In this document: piece by piece, positions 37,493 through 46,235 of the stretch
Layout: the number at the start of each line of letters is the position of its first letter
Numbering within the stretch: position 1 is the first letter of the stretch
The notes under the pieces: generated by a model
Told to the model about the DNA's origin: nothing
Database searches by the model: none
The model's input: the letters and a program-made list of their open reading frames with translations, nothing else
Made by a program: the position numbers and the translations under genes
Source of the DNA: Fredinandcohnia quinoae
GTDB lineage: Bacteria > Bacillota > Bacilli > Bacillales > Bacillaceae_L
Direction of reading: 5' to 3'
DNA length: 64,000 nucleotides
Assembly: GCF_022427965.1 (NCBI RefSeq)
Contig: NZ_JAKTTI010000001.1
Span: 62,001 to 126,000 of the forward strand

Positions 37493-38251
37493 TTATTCCT
37501 CCATTAGAAAAGAAAGAAGCTTTTCTTTTATTTCCATTAGTTGACTATCAACACTTGCATCAATTTTTCCAAATGAAGACTCTATGAGACAATCTGTTTC
37601 TTTTAGCTCTTCAGATGGATATATATATATATCTGTTTCCCGATTAAAGATTGCTAGAAGTTCGTCTTTTTGCTTTACAAATAACGGATAATAGGAAGGA
37701 TTTACATGAATTGTAATATTCGTATGTTCTTTCACTTCCTTGATTGCTTTTTTTACAAGATACAAATAATCATCTGGATGTTCAGTTAAGTGTGTTGATA
37801 ATATTTTCTCTGCAATTTTTATTCCTAATTTAAGAATAACCTCTTCAGAGGATTGTAGGTATTGATCATAATCACGCTTTGATGCCTCAATTACTTCTTT
37901 CCCTTCAGCAATCAAATCGTTGCATTCAGCATATCCCGCTTCTTTTCCTTGTTGAATACCGATTAAAAATCCTTCTTCTTTTGCGTTTTCAATCAATTGT
38001 AGCTTCTCAATCTCCCAGTTTTGCCTCTCTTGCTCCATTTGTTGGCGTATTGCGTTTGAATAACTGATGGCATCATCCATAATCTTTTTAGCCTTACTAT
38101 TAGCCTCTTCCAAAATCTCTCCATACGTATGTTGAGGAGTAGTTTCTTCCTCCTCATTATTGGTATCACTAAATTGAAGTATTTTTAATTCAATAATACG
38201 TTTAGAGGTATCTGAACTATGTGCTAATCCCGACTTAATTACGTTAGACAA
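37493..38251 (-). CDS. fliH: Flagellar assembly protein FliH
   Basis: About 252 residues, a helical regulator/stalk of the FliI ATPase. N-terminal MSNVIKSG region, long coiled coil with E/Q-rich helices (about 50-130), and a C-terminal FliH domain (VILKLGIKIAEKILSTHL near 145-162). TTG start at 38251 is favoured because GGAGGAG lies 9 nt upstream, inside the end of fliG; the in-frame ATG at 38260 abuts that SD. Overlaps fliG by a few bases. Confidence 0.92.
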   Translation of the reverse strand: MSNVIKSGLAHSSDTSKRIIELKILQFSDTNNEEEETTPQHTYGEILEEANSKAKKIMDDAISYSNAIRQQMEQERQNWEIEKLQLIENAKEEGFLIGIQQGKEAGYAECNDLIAEGKEVIEASKRDYDQYLQSSEEVILKLGIKIAEKILSTHLTEHPDDYLYLVKKAIKEVKEHTNITIHVNPSYYPLFVKQKDELLAIFNRETDIYIYPSEELKETDCLIESSFGKIDASVDSQLMEIKEKLLSFLMEE

Positions 38252-39263
38252 TGATATCATCTCCTCCACCACGAGCAATAACAATTTCGCCAGCTTCTTC
38301 TAATCTTCTAATTACGGATACAATTCGAGTTTGTGCCTCTTCAACGTCACGTAATCTAACTGGACCCATGAATTCCATTTCTTCTTTAAAGGTCTCAACC
38401 ATACGACTAGACATATTTTTAAACACAATATCCTTAACTTCTTCACTTGCAACCTTAAGTGAAAGCATAAGATCTTCATTTTCAACATCCCTAATAACAC
38501 GTTGAATTGCACGGTTATCCAATGTAACGATGTCTTCGAATACAAACATCCGTTTCTTAATTTCTTCAGCTAATTCCGGATCTTGAATTTCTAATGCATC
38601 CAAAATTGTCCTCTCTGTTGCTCGATCAACACCATTTAACACTTCTACAACTGCCTCGATTCCACCAGTTTGTGTATAATCATGCGTAACAGTTGCAGAT
38701 AATTTACGTTCCAAAATTTGTTCAACCTCATTAATAATTTCAGGTGACGTCGAATCCATTATCGCAATTCTCCTTGCAATATCTGCCTGTACATCTTGAG
38801 GCAATTCAGAAAGTATTTGTGCAGCCTGTGTTGAGTCAAGATACGATAAAATTAAGGCGATTGTTTGCGGGTGTTCGTTTTGAATAAAATTAAGAATTTG
38901 ACCCGGATCCGCTTTTCTAGCAAAATCAAAAGGTTTCACCTGTAGCGAAGAAGTTAGTCGGTTTATGATAACACTTGCTTGCTCTTGACCTAGTGCTTTT
39001 TCCAAAACAGTCTTCGCATAACCAATTCCACCCTGAGTAATATAATCCTGAGCTAGAGCTATTTGATGAAACTCTTCCATAATTTGTTCTTTTGCAGCAG
39101 CATCGACTTTCCTTACACCTGAAATCTCCAATGTAAGTTTTTCAATTTCTTCTTCAGATAAATGTTTATATACGGATGCAGAAACATCTGGTCCTAAAGA
39201 GATTAAGAGTATGGCTGCTTTTTGCTTTCCTGTTAATTCACTATGAACATCCCGTTTTGCCAT
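38244..39263 (-). CDS. fliG: Flagellar motor switch protein FliG
   Basis: 339-residue rotor protein with N (FliF-binding), middle (EHPQTIALILSYLDSTQAAQ around 128-147; FliM contact) and C domains. The C-terminal torque helix region IVTLDNRAIQRVIRDVEN near 245-262 has the charged residues that meet the stator. ATG at 39263 with GGGGG SD, 13 bp after fliF. Confidence 0.98.
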   Translation of the reverse strand: MAKRDVHSELTGKQKAAILLISLGPDVSASVYKHLSEEEIEKLTLEISGVRKVDAAAKEQIMEEFHQIALAQDYITQGGIGYAKTVLEKALGQEQASVIINRLTSSLQVKPFDFARKADPGQILNFIQNEHPQTIALILSYLDSTQAAQILSELPQDVQADIARRIAIMDSTSPEIINEVEQILERKLSATVTHDYTQTGGIEAVVEVLNGVDRATERTILDALEIQDPELAEEIKKRMFVFEDIVTLDNRAIQRVIRDVENEDLMLSLKVASEEVKDIVFKNMSSRMVETFKEEMEFMGPVRLRDVEEAQTRIVSVIRRLEEAGEIVIARGGGDDIIV

Positions 39264-39276
39264 ATTTGTAACCCCC

Positions 39277-40872
39277 TTAATCCTCAGTTAGCCATGAACG
39301 CAATAGTTTTGCAAAATCATCTGGTTTATCTTTTGCCATCTTTTCGAGTTGTTTTCTTCTAACTGAAGCCTCAGATTCATTCTCTTCATTAACATCAGGA
39401 ATTGGATTAAAAAAGACATCCTCATTTTCTTCAATCGTTTCTTCGATATTGTTATTTTTCTTTTTACGAAATAACAATACTAAAACAACAATCAACAGTA
39501 CTACTAAAACTCCACCAACAATGTAAATCCATAATGGAATCTTAGCCTTACTAGTTTCATCTGTATTAACAGCTTGTTTTCCATTAAATTTTTGAACCGA
39601 AACAACAATTTTATCTTTAATTTCATCTTCTGTTAGCTGTTCGTTCGCATCTTTATTAACGCTTGTTCTTACAATTGTGCTCAAAATTTTCTCAATATCC
39701 TCAACAGTACTATTTGGTAATGATGAAGGATCTTCCGGATTTGGAGCTTCAACCATTACTTGGATACCTAAATCTCTGATTTTATAAGGTGCTTCAACGA
39801 TATCTTTCTTAATACGATTTACTTCTTTATTTACACGTTCTTCGACTTTTTCATAATCTCCATTATTTGCTTCATCGCCAGCAACATAGCCCGGTATATC
39901 AGCATCACCTGTTACAGCAGTGCCCCCAGCTTGTGCTCCATTTCCAGTAAATGTTTCAGTAATTCGTTCCACACTAATATCAATCCCTTCATTATTTTCG
40001 GGATCAACTGGTGTAACTATGTCTTCATGGCGATTTTCTTGTGAAAAATCAATATCAGTAGTTACAGAAACTACGACCTTATCTTGCCCCATCATTGTTC
40101 CAAGCATTTGTTGTACTTGTCTCTGGATATCACGTTCAACTTCGTGCTTTAAATCAAGTTGTGAAGCAATATTTCCAACACCTGCTGCATCTTCTTCATT
40201 TTCTAGATCAAAGTACTCAAAATATTGATTGGTAATGACGATATTATCAGTAGGAAGGTTCGGAACGCTTTTAGAAACTAGATGATATAATGATTTTATT
40301 TGCTCTTGATCAAATTTGTATCCAGGCTTCGTATTTAATCTAATAGCCGCTGAAGCCTCTTCCTTATTTTCTGTTACAAAAATACCTTGTTCTGGTACAG
40401 TGATCATTACACTTGCATCATTCACACCTTCAAAGCCCTTAATCAGATTGGAAAGCTCTGTTTGCGTTGCTTCTAATTTCATGACATTAAATTCATTATC
40501 AGTCATACCGAAACCAGAGTTTTGAGCAAAAAATGAATAATCTATATTTCCACTATCAGGTATACCTTCTGCAGCTAAATCTACCATTAAGGTTTGTACC
40601 ATTTCTTCAGGAACTTTTATTGTTTTTCCATTATCAGCAATTTCTGATTTAATGCCTTTTGAATCCAGTGTAGCTTTAATTTGCCCTGTTTCTTGTACCG
40701 ATAGATTAGTATATAGCGGTACGAGATTTTGTTTTGACGTTATAACAACAGTAAGTGTTAGTAATAATATAACTAAAATTGGCCCCCCTATTATAAGGCC
40801 TTTTTGAAGGGATGACCGTTTCTTCCAAAATTCTACTATTCTATTTTTATATTGGTTTAGTTTCTCGTTCAT
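39277..40872 (-). CDS. fliF: Flagellar MS-ring protein FliF
   Basis: About 531 residues. Two membrane helices bracket a large periplasm-side region: the first near 25-45, the second near 440-462, followed by a cytoplasmic tail that binds FliG (RRKQLEKMAKDKPDDFAKLL). Secretin-like ring-building motifs lie in between. The ATG at 40872 follows AAGGGG; a GTG six codons upstream overlaps that SD. First large structural gene of the operon after flgB, flgC and fliE. Confidence 0.97.
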   Translation of the reverse strand: MNEKLNQYKNRIVEFWKKRSSLQKGLIIGGPILVILLLTLTVVITSKQNLVPLYTNLSVQETGQIKATLDSKGIKSEIADNGKTIKVPEEMVQTLMVDLAAEGIPDSGNIDYSFFAQNSGFGMTDNEFNVMKLEATQTELSNLIKGFEGVNDASVMITVPEQGIFVTENKEEASAAIRLNTKPGYKFDQEQIKSLYHLVSKSVPNLPTDNIVITNQYFEYFDLENEEDAAGVGNIASQLDLKHEVERDIQRQVQQMLGTMMGQDKVVVSVTTDIDFSQENRHEDIVTPVDPENNEGIDISVERITETFTGNGAQAGGTAVTGDADIPGYVAGDEANNGDYEKVEERVNKEVNRIKKDIVEAPYKIRDLGIQVMVEAPNPEDPSSLPNSTVEDIEKILSTIVRTSVNKDANEQLTEDEIKDKIVVSVQKFNGKQAVNTDETSKAKIPLWIYIVGGVLVVLLIVVLVLLFRKKKNNNIEETIEENEDVFFNPIPDVNEENESEASVRRKQLEKMAKDKPDDFAKLLRSWLTED

Positions 40873-40914
40873 AACATGCCCCTTAGTCACAAGATGAAAT
40901 AAGTAATCGGCATA

Positions 40915-41214
40915 CTAGACCTGCATTCTCATAATTTCCTGGTAAGCTTCAATTACTTTGTTGCGGATTTCGAGAGTTGCTTGTAATGAAACACTTGCTT
41001 TTTCCGAAGCAATCATTACTTGATGAAGTTCTACATTTTCGCCGTTAATTAATTTTTGTGTCATTATATCTGAATTATTTTGTGCTTTATTTACATTATT
41101 AAGTGCATCTTTTAGAAAAGTGCCAAAGTTTGCATGCGATTCATTTGCACTAGGTAGTTTTACTGAAGTTTTATTAAATATTTGTGGAGCTGTTGAATTT
41201 ATTTTATCAATCAT
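40915..41214 (-). CDS. fliE: Flagellar MS-ring/rod junction protein FliE
   Basis: About 99 residues. The C-terminal half has the FliE pattern (NGENVELHQVMIASEKASVS, then LQATLEIRNKVIEAYQEIMRM). Links the MS ring to the rod. ATG at 41214 lies behind AGGTGA; the GTG at 41223 overlaps the flgC stop and the SD. Confidence 0.95.
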   Translation of the reverse strand: MIDKINSTAPQIFNKTSVKLPSANESHANFGTFLKDALNNVNKAQNNSDIMTQKLINGENVELHQVMIASEKASVSLQATLEIRNKVIEAYQEIMRMQV

Positions 41215-41223
41215 ACATTTCAC

Positions 41224-41673
41224 CTATTTTCCAATTTCTAATGCTTTCATTAACATTCCTTTTGATGCATTAAAGACTGTCACATTTGCTTCATACGTTC
41301 TTGTTGCACTCATCAAATCCACCATTTCTTTTAATGGATCAACATTTGGCATCTCTACATAGCCATCTTCGTTTGCATCTGGATGATCTGGGTTATAAAC
41401 AAGTTCAAACGGAGTCTCATCTTCAACGATTTTTGCTACTTTCACACCATTACCTACACTATTACTATTTACAGCTTTTGAAAGATAAGAAGAAAAGTTC
41501 CCGCCCTGTTGTTGCTGGACAACCATCTTCCTTTTATATGGTTCCCATTCACCATTTACCAGCTTTCCTCGGGTAGTATCAATATTTGCCATATTCGATG
41601 AAATAACATCCATTCTTAGTCTTCCAGCAGTTAATGCTGAAGCACTATTATTTAAACTATGAAAAATCGACAT
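41224..41673 (-). CDS. flgC: Proximal rod protein FlgC
   Basis: 149-residue rod protein with the N-terminal bb-rod motif (MSIFHSLNNSASALTAGRLR then SSNMANIDT) and C-terminal EMVDLMSATRTYEANVTVFN. Secreted through the flagellar apparatus. Spaced 2 bp from flgB. Confidence 0.97.
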   Translation of the reverse strand: MSIFHSLNNSASALTAGRLRMDVISSNMANIDTTRGKLVNGEWEPYKRKMVVQQQQGGNFSSYLSKAVNSNSVGNGVKVAKIVEDETPFELVYNPDHPDANEDGYVEMPNVDPLKEMVDLMSATRTYEANVTVFNASKGMLMKALEIGK

Positions 41674-41675
41674 CC

Positions 41676-42071
41676 TTACTTCCCTCCTCTAATTACTGAC
41701 TTTAGTGAGTTAAACTTCCCACTTATGCGATCCGTTACGGCGTTATAGTAGATTTGATTTTCCGCTAATATTGCCATCTCTTTATCAACATCAACGTTAT
41801 TCCCATTATGATTATAAGATGTGTCGTTTTTTGTAGTGATTTGATAGTTAGAACTGCTACCGCGAGAGAATTCTAAATGCTTCTCACTAGTTCGATAGGC
41901 ACTCATTTGCTGTCCAACTTCCTTAGTAAGATGGTCCTTAAAGCTAACATCTTTCGCTTTATAGTTTGGCGTATCTACATTTGCGATGTTATTAGAGATT
42001 ACCTTTTGTCTTAAAGATGAGTAATCTAGCGCATTTTCCAGTGATTTTATTGTATTAGAAAAAAGTTTCAA
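41676..42071 (-). CDS. flgB: Proximal rod protein FlgB, first gene of the fla/che operon
   Basis: 131-residue rod protein; N-terminal LRQKVISNNIANVDTPNYKA and C-terminal VDKEMAILAENQIYYNAV motifs. TTG start at 42071 behind GAGGGG. A strong sigma-A-like promoter lies at 42138-42166, and the run of closely spaced genes from here to 13012 behaves as one operon. Confidence 0.97.
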   Translation of the reverse strand: MKLFSNTIKSLENALDYSSLRQKVISNNIANVDTPNYKAKDVSFKDHLTKEVGQQMSAYRTSEKHLEFSRGSSSNYQITTKNDTSYNHNGNNVDVDKEMAILAENQIYYNAVTDRISGKFNSLKSVIRGGK

Positions 42072-42119
42072 TTTTATCCCCTCACAAAAGTACTACTTGC
42101 TTCGAATATATATAATGAA

Positions 42120-42132
42120 TTGTGTAACACAA
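42120..42132. promoter_or_regulatory. Palindrome TTGTGTAACACAA at the fla/che start site
   Basis: Perfect 13-nt palindrome with a central A, overlapping the transcription start predicted (about 42131) from the promoter at 42138-42166. Candidate operator; no family identified. Confidence 0.4.
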
Positions 42133-42137
42133 ATCTC

Positions 42138-42166
42138 ATTCTAATGAATTTTTACCTATCTGTCTA
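42138..42166 (-). promoter_or_regulatory. Sigma-A-like promoter of the fla/che operon
   Basis: Minus strand: TAGACA (42161-42166), 17-bp spacer, TAGAAT (42138-42143), each one base from consensus. It predicts a leader of about 60 nt before flgB. No clear sigma-D site (TAAA-N15-GCCGATAT) was seen. Confidence 0.6.
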
Positions 42167-42370
42167 TGAAGCTTAATGGAAAATCACCCTTTTTTCGACA
42201 ATATCCTTCTTTAGTCCTGGTCACTTCTATGTATATTATAGTTGTTACTAAGACAACATTCACTGTTTTTTTACATTTTTCGGAGGTGTAGTTTTTTCCA
42301 TTGACTATTTTTGACGAAAAATAGCATTTATCGCATCATTTTTTCCAAAAGTATATTTCCGCAAAAAAAA

Positions 42371-42389
42371 AAGATGGATGAACCATCTT
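42371..42389 (-). terminator. Terminator after codY (usable on both strands)
   Basis: AAGATGG / CCATCTT stem with a 5-nt loop, flanked by A-runs on one side and T-runs on the other, so it can terminate in either direction. It begins about 15 bp after the codY stop. Confidence 0.85.
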
Positions 42390-42404
42390 TTTTTTGATTG
42401 GTTA

Positions 42405-43184
42405 TTAGTTAGATTTTAACTTTTCTAATTCAAATAAAAATTTGTCATTAAGTACTTTTATGTATGTACCTTTCATACCTAATGAACGAGATTCTATTAC
42501 ACCAGCACTTTCTAACTTTCTTAGTGCATTTACAATAACAGATCTTGTTATACCAACTCTATCAGCAATTTTACTTGCTACTAATAATCCTTCATTTCCG
42601 TTAAGCTCTTCAAAAATATGTTCAATTGCTTCAAATTCACTGTATGATAATGAACTAATAGCCATTTGTACAACTGCTTTACTTCTTGCTTCCTCTTCAA
42701 TTTCTTCTGCTTTTTCACGTAGAATTTCCATACCAACTACAGTAGCACCGTATTCAGCAAGAATTAGATCGTCATTTCCAAAATCTTCTTCTAAACGGGA
42801 TAGGATAAGTGTACCTAATCGTTCTCCACCACCGATAATTGGAACAATCGTTGTTAAGCCACTCATAAATAACTCTTTGTTCTCAACAGGAAAAGCTGTA
42901 TATTCGCTATTTATATCTAGATTTGAAGATGTTTCCGTAATGTTAAATAAACTTTTTGTGTATTCTTCTGGAAATTGGCGATCCTCGAGCATTTTTTTCA
43001 TTCGTTCATTTTCAATTTGTTGATTAATTGTAAAGCCAAGTAACTTGCCACGACGACTTAATAAGAAAATGTTTGCACCAATTACATCACGTAATGTTTC
43101 AGACATTTCTTTGAAGTTAACTGGTTTACCAGCGGCTTTTTGTAACATTGAATTAATTTTTCTAGTTCTTTCTAATAATGGCAT
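42405..43184 (-). CDS. codY: GTP- and branched-chain amino acid-sensing global regulator CodY
   Basis: 259-residue regulator. N-terminal GAF domain that binds branched-chain amino acids (about 1-155), linker helix, and C-terminal winged HTH with [20 protein letters not shown] near 202-221. It represses stationary-phase, amino-acid and motility genes when nutrients are rich, including fla/che in B. subtilis, which makes its position right upstream of that operon meaningful. ATG at 43184 with AGGAGGAG SD; last gene of the xerC-hslVU-codY unit, followed by a terminator. Confidence 0.98.
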   Translation of the reverse strand: MPLLERTRKINSMLQKAAGKPVNFKEMSETLRDVIGANIFLLSRRGKLLGFTINQQIENERMKKMLEDRQFPEEYTKSLFNITETSSNLDINSEYTAFPVENKELFMSGLTTIVPIIGGGERLGTLILSRLEEDFGNDDLILAEYGATVVGMEILREKAEEIEEEARSKAVVQMAISSLSYSEFEAIEHIFEELNGNEGLLVASKIADRVGITRSVIVNALRKLESAGVIESRSLGMKGTYIKVLNDKFLFELEKLKSN

Positions 43185-43208
43185 TTTAAATTACTCCTCC
43201 TGAACTTT

Positions 43209-44609
43209 TTACAAAATAAATTGACTTAAATCTTTATTTTTAGCGATAGTACTTAATTTTTCATCTACATATTTTGGTGTAATCGTAATTTTTTCCATCG
43301 ATATATCAGGGGCTTCAAAAGATAAATCTTCTAAAAGTCTTTCTAAAATCGTATGTAATCTACGAGCACCAATATTATCTGTGTCTTGATTTACTTGATA
43401 CGCAACTTCAGCTATCCTACGAATAGCATCGTCAGAAAATTCAAGTTGTATACCTTCTGTTTCTAATAAAGCTATATATTGTTTTAAAAGAGCATTATCA
43501 GGCTCTACTAAAATTCGATAAAAATCATCCACAGTTAATTTTGTTAACTCAACCCGAATTGGAAAACGACCTTGTAATTCAGGTATTAAATCAGACGGTT
43601 TTGACATATGAAAAGCACCTGCAGCTATGAAAAGCACATGGTCTGTTTTAACTGAACCATATTTGGTTACAACAGTAGATCCCTCTACAATCGGTAGAAT
43701 ATCACGTTGAACGCCCTCTCTAGATACATCAGCTGAGGAAGAATTTTGCCCTTTTCCCGCAATCTTGTCAATTTCATCAATAAAAATAATCCCTGTTTGT
43801 TCTGCTCGAATAATTGCATCTTGGGTTACTTCATCCATATCAATTAGTTTTGCAGCTTCATCATTCGTTAAAACTTTACGAGCTTCTTTAACTGTTAATT
43901 TCCTCTTTTTTCTTTTTTTAGGCATGAAGCTACTTAAGGCATCTTGCATATTCATTCCCATTTGCTCCATACCTGAGCCTTGAAGCATATCAAACATGGA
44001 AGGTGCTTGTTCCTCTACTTCTACCGTAACATAATGATCTTCAAGCTCTCCCAACGCGAGCTTATGTGCCGTTCTTTTTCTCCGGTCACTTATGCTCTCG
44101 TCTTCAGATTGTCTTTCAGTATCATTTTCTGAAGTTGTGTTGCCTCCAAATAACATTTCCAACGGATTTTTATAGTTGGATTGTTTTTTTGAGCTAGGTA
44201 CGAGCAATTCAACCAAGCGTTTATTTGCATTTTCAACTGCTCTTTCTTTAACATCTACCATTTTTTCTTCTTTTACAAGACGAACAGATGTCTCGATAAG
44301 ATCACGAACCATCGATTCCACATCTCGACCAACATAACCTACTTCGGTAAATTTAGTTGCTTCTATTTTAATAAAAGGCGCTCCAACAAGCTTGGCTAAA
44401 CGTCTTGCAATTTCAGTCTTACCAACCCCTGTTGGTCCAATCATTAAAATATTTTTAGGAACAACTTCATCCCTAAGTTTCTCATCAAGCAAGCTCCGTC
44501 GATATCGATTTCTTAATGCAATCGATACTGCCCTTTTTGCTTGATTTTGACCTACAATAAATTGATCTAGTTTTTCTACAATTTGTCTTGGAGTTAGATT
44601 TGTCCTCAT
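43209..44609 (-). CDS. hslU: HslU/ClpY AAA+ unfoldase
   Basis: 466-residue ATPase partner of HslV. Walker [20 protein letters not shown] near 51-69 and Walker [12 protein letters not shown] near 250. The inserted I-domain (about 110-240) is acidic and charged. C-terminal ...LSQFIL carries the short tail that inserts in HslV to activate it. ATG at 44609, 12 bp after hslV. Confidence 0.98.
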   Translation of the reverse strand: MRTNLTPRQIVEKLDQFIVGQNQAKRAVSIALRNRYRRSLLDEKLRDEVVPKNILMIGPTGVGKTEIARRLAKLVGAPFIKIEATKFTEVGYVGRDVESMVRDLIETSVRLVKEEKMVDVKERAVENANKRLVELLVPSSKKQSNYKNPLEMLFGGNTTSENDTERQSEDESISDRRKRTAHKLALGELEDHYVTVEVEEQAPSMFDMLQGSGMEQMGMNMQDALSSFMPKKRKKRKLTVKEARKVLTNDEAAKLIDMDEVTQDAIIRAEQTGIIFIDEIDKIAGKGQNSSSADVSREGVQRDILPIVEGSTVVTKYGSVKTDHVLFIAAGAFHMSKPSDLIPELQGRFPIRVELTKLTVDDFYRILVEPDNALLKQYIALLETEGIQLEFSDDAIRRIAEVAYQVNQDTDNIGARRLHTILERLLEDLSFEAPDISMEKITITPKYVDEKLSTIAKNKDLSQFIL

Positions 44610-44621
44610 TTTAATCTCCTC

Positions 44622-45164
44622 CTATAGTTCCTCAACTATAATATTTTGATTAGTATACACACAAATTTCACTCGCAATTTCTAAGGCTGCTTTTGCAATT
44701 TCGTTAGCACTTAAATGTTCACCAGAATATTTTTTTAATGCACGCCCAGCAGATAAAGCATAATTGCCACCGGAACCTATTGCTAATATTCCATCATCAG
44801 GTTCAATGACCTCACCTGTACCAGATATAAGCAATAAATCTTTCTCGTTCATTACGATTAGCATGGCCTCAAGCTTTCGGAGTACTTTATCACTCCTCCA
44901 CTCTTTCGCAAGTTCAACGGCAGCTCTTTGTAAATTTCCATTAAACTCTTCCAATCTACCCTCAAACATTTCAAATAAAGTAAAGGCATCTGCAACTGAG
45001 CCTGCAAATCCTGCGATTACCTTATCTTGAAAAAGCTTTCGTACCTTTCTTGCGGTGTGTTTCATAACAACAGCATTTCCAAATGTAACTTGACCGTCAC
45101 CTGCCATAGCTGATTTTCCTTTGTGTTTAACAGCAAATATTGTTGTTGCATGGAAACTAGACAT
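44622..45164 (-). CDS. hslV: HslV/ClpQ protease with N-terminal serine
   Basis: About 180-residue proteasome-like peptidase. The protein begins [20 protein letters not shown]; as in B. subtilis ClpQ, the residue exposed after Met removal is Ser rather than the Thr of most Hsl[20 protein letters not shown] and [15 protein letters not shown] are conserved. An in-frame ATG eight codons upstream (45188) exists, but using it would bury the catalytic residue, so 45164 is preferred; AAGGAGG lies 11 nt upstream. Confidence 0.95.
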   Translation of the reverse strand: MSSFHATTIFAVKHKGKSAMAGDGQVTFGNAVVMKHTARKVRKLFQDKVIAGFAGSVADAFTLFEMFEGRLEEFNGNLQRAAVELAKEWRSDKVLRKLEAMLIVMNEKDLLLISGTGEVIEPDDGILAIGSGGNYALSAGRALKKYSGEHLSANEIAKAALEIASEICVYTNQNIIVEEL

Positions 45165-45180
45165 TTTCACGTTTACCTCC

Positions 45181-46083
45181 TTATGCACGTGGATGTGAAG
45201 ACATATATATATATCTCAAATGGTCTTTTGTAACATGAGTATAAATCTGTGTCGACGATAGATTTTTATGTCCTAATAATTCCTGAACAGACCTCATATC
45301 TGCACCTTCATTCAATAAATGTGTTGCGAACGTATGCCTAAGTACGTGCGGACTAATATGTATTGTTGAAGAAGCCCTTTTAATTATATTGTTTAATATA
45401 TGTCTTACTCCCCTGGTAGTAAGCGATCCACCTCGAAAATTTAAAAATAAATGATTTGTTCGAAGTGTTGATTTTTCCATTAATTGCTTACGACCATTTG
45501 ATATATATTCATGTAATGCGTGGTCTGCATAACTTCCAAAAGGTACATAGCGCTGTTTATTTCCTTTACCATGTACTAAAATTGTACCTAATGAAAAATC
45601 AATATCTTGTAATTGAATCTGGCAACACTCACTAACACGAATCCCTGTCGCATATAAAATCTCTAATAATGCCTGATCTCGTTGACCCGTGCTAGTCGAA
45701 CGATCAGATGCTTCAAAAAGCTTCTCCAATTCTTCTTTATAAAGAAAGTGTGGAATCGTTTGGTCCTTCTTTGGTAAGGAAACTAATGAAAATGGATTAT
45801 CAATAATCAATTTTTCCCTAAGAAGAAATTGAAAAAAGCTACGCAAACTCGAGATTTTTCTGGCAACTGTTCGTCTTGCGAACTGTTGATTATAAAGTTC
45901 CGTTAGATAAAGACGAACATCAGAGTAGGTTATATCTGAAAAATGTAAAAGCAATTGTTGATTCATAAACAATATAAAATCTTCAATTGCTTGTTCATAA
46001 TGAACAATAGTATATTGTGAATAATTTTTCTCAATTTGTAAATATTCAATAAACAATTGTAACGATTTCTTCACATTTTCCAT
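45181..46083 (-). CDS. xerC: Tyrosine recombinase XerC (CodV)
   Basis: About 300-residue site-specific recombinase that resolves chromosome dimers at dif with XerD. SAM-like N-terminal domain (about 5-85) and catalytic domain with Arg in [19 protein letters not shown] (His and Arg), [15 protein letters not shown], and nucleophile Tyr281. The ATG at 46083 follows GAGGTGAAG. A perfect 14-bp hairpin ends right against that SD. In B. subtilis trmFO lies between topA and this gene; here it does not. Confidence 0.96.
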   Translation of the reverse strand: MENVKKSLQLFIEYLQIEKNYSQYTIVHYEQAIEDFILFMNQQLLLHFSDITYSDVRLYLTELYNQQFARRTVARKISSLRSFFQFLLREKLIIDNPFSLVSLPKKDQTIPHFLYKEELEKLFEASDRSTSTGQRDQALLEILYATGIRVSECCQIQLQDIDFSLGTILVHGKGNKQRYVPFGSYADHALHEYISNGRKQLMEKSTLRTNHLFLNFRGGSLTTRGVRHILNNIIKRASSTIHISPHVLRHTFATHLLNEGADMRSVQELLGHKNLSSTQIYTHVTKDHLRYIYMSSHPRA

Positions 46084-46097
46084 TATCTTCACCTCAC

Positions 46098-46134
46098 AAG
46101 GGCTACTAAATAGTATCACAATTTAGTAGCCCTT
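46098..46134 (-). promoter_or_regulatory. Perfect 14-bp hairpin abutting the xerC SD
   Basis: AAGGGCTACTAAAT and ATTTAGTAGCCCTT pair perfectly around a 9-nt loop. On the minus strand the stem is followed by GTGAGGTGAAGATA and the xerC ATG, so the SD starts within 2 nt of the stem. No U-tract on either side, arguing against a terminator. It is a candidate translational or transcription-factor control element for xerC-hslVU-codY. Confidence 0.6.
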
Positions 46135-46205
46135 GCAAACAAAAACTATAATTTTTTTCAAAAATTCTGAATTGTGTCCGAGAGCGTGTTTCGATTAATA
46201 GAAAA

Positions 46206-46230
46206 TGGTGAGCAGCTGATATGCTCACCA
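46206..46230 (-). terminator. Terminator after topA
   Basis: TGGTGAGCA / TGCTCACCA, 9-bp perfect stem, 7-nt loop, followed on the minus strand by TTTTCTATT; begins 5 bp after the topA stop. Confidence 0.8.
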
Positions 46231-46235
46231 AGTGG

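Larger units (their letters stand above)
42072..42404. other. codY-flgB intergenic region
   Basis: 333 bp without a supported gene. It holds the flgB promoter (42138-42166), a 13-nt palindrome at the predicted start (42120-42132), a small hairpin GTTGT/ACAAC (42241-42257), a second perfect hairpin CTATTTTT/AAAAATAG (42305-42324) and the codY terminator (42371-42389). An SD-like GGAGGTG on the plus strand near 42281 is followed only by a seven-codon frame. Confidence 0.6.

Noticed and set aside
42281-42324. SD-like GGAGGTG with a seven-codon TTG frame on the plus strand
   Set aside because: Spacing of about 12 nt, a minimal frame and no plus-strand promoter with a good -35. The frame coincides with a hairpin. 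Not enough for a leader peptide or small RNA call.
42072-42404. Sigma-D promoter ahead of flgB
   Set aside because: No TAAA-N15-GCCGATAT-like pair was found on the minus strand.
45165-45188. Upstream in-frame ATG for hslV adding eight residues
   Set aside because: It would bury the catalytic N-terminal serine, and its best SD overlaps the coding extension itself.
46144-46176. A/T palindromic stretch before xerC considered as a CodY box
   Set aside because: The stretch departs from AATTTTCWGAAAATT at about five of fifteen positions, too many for a call.
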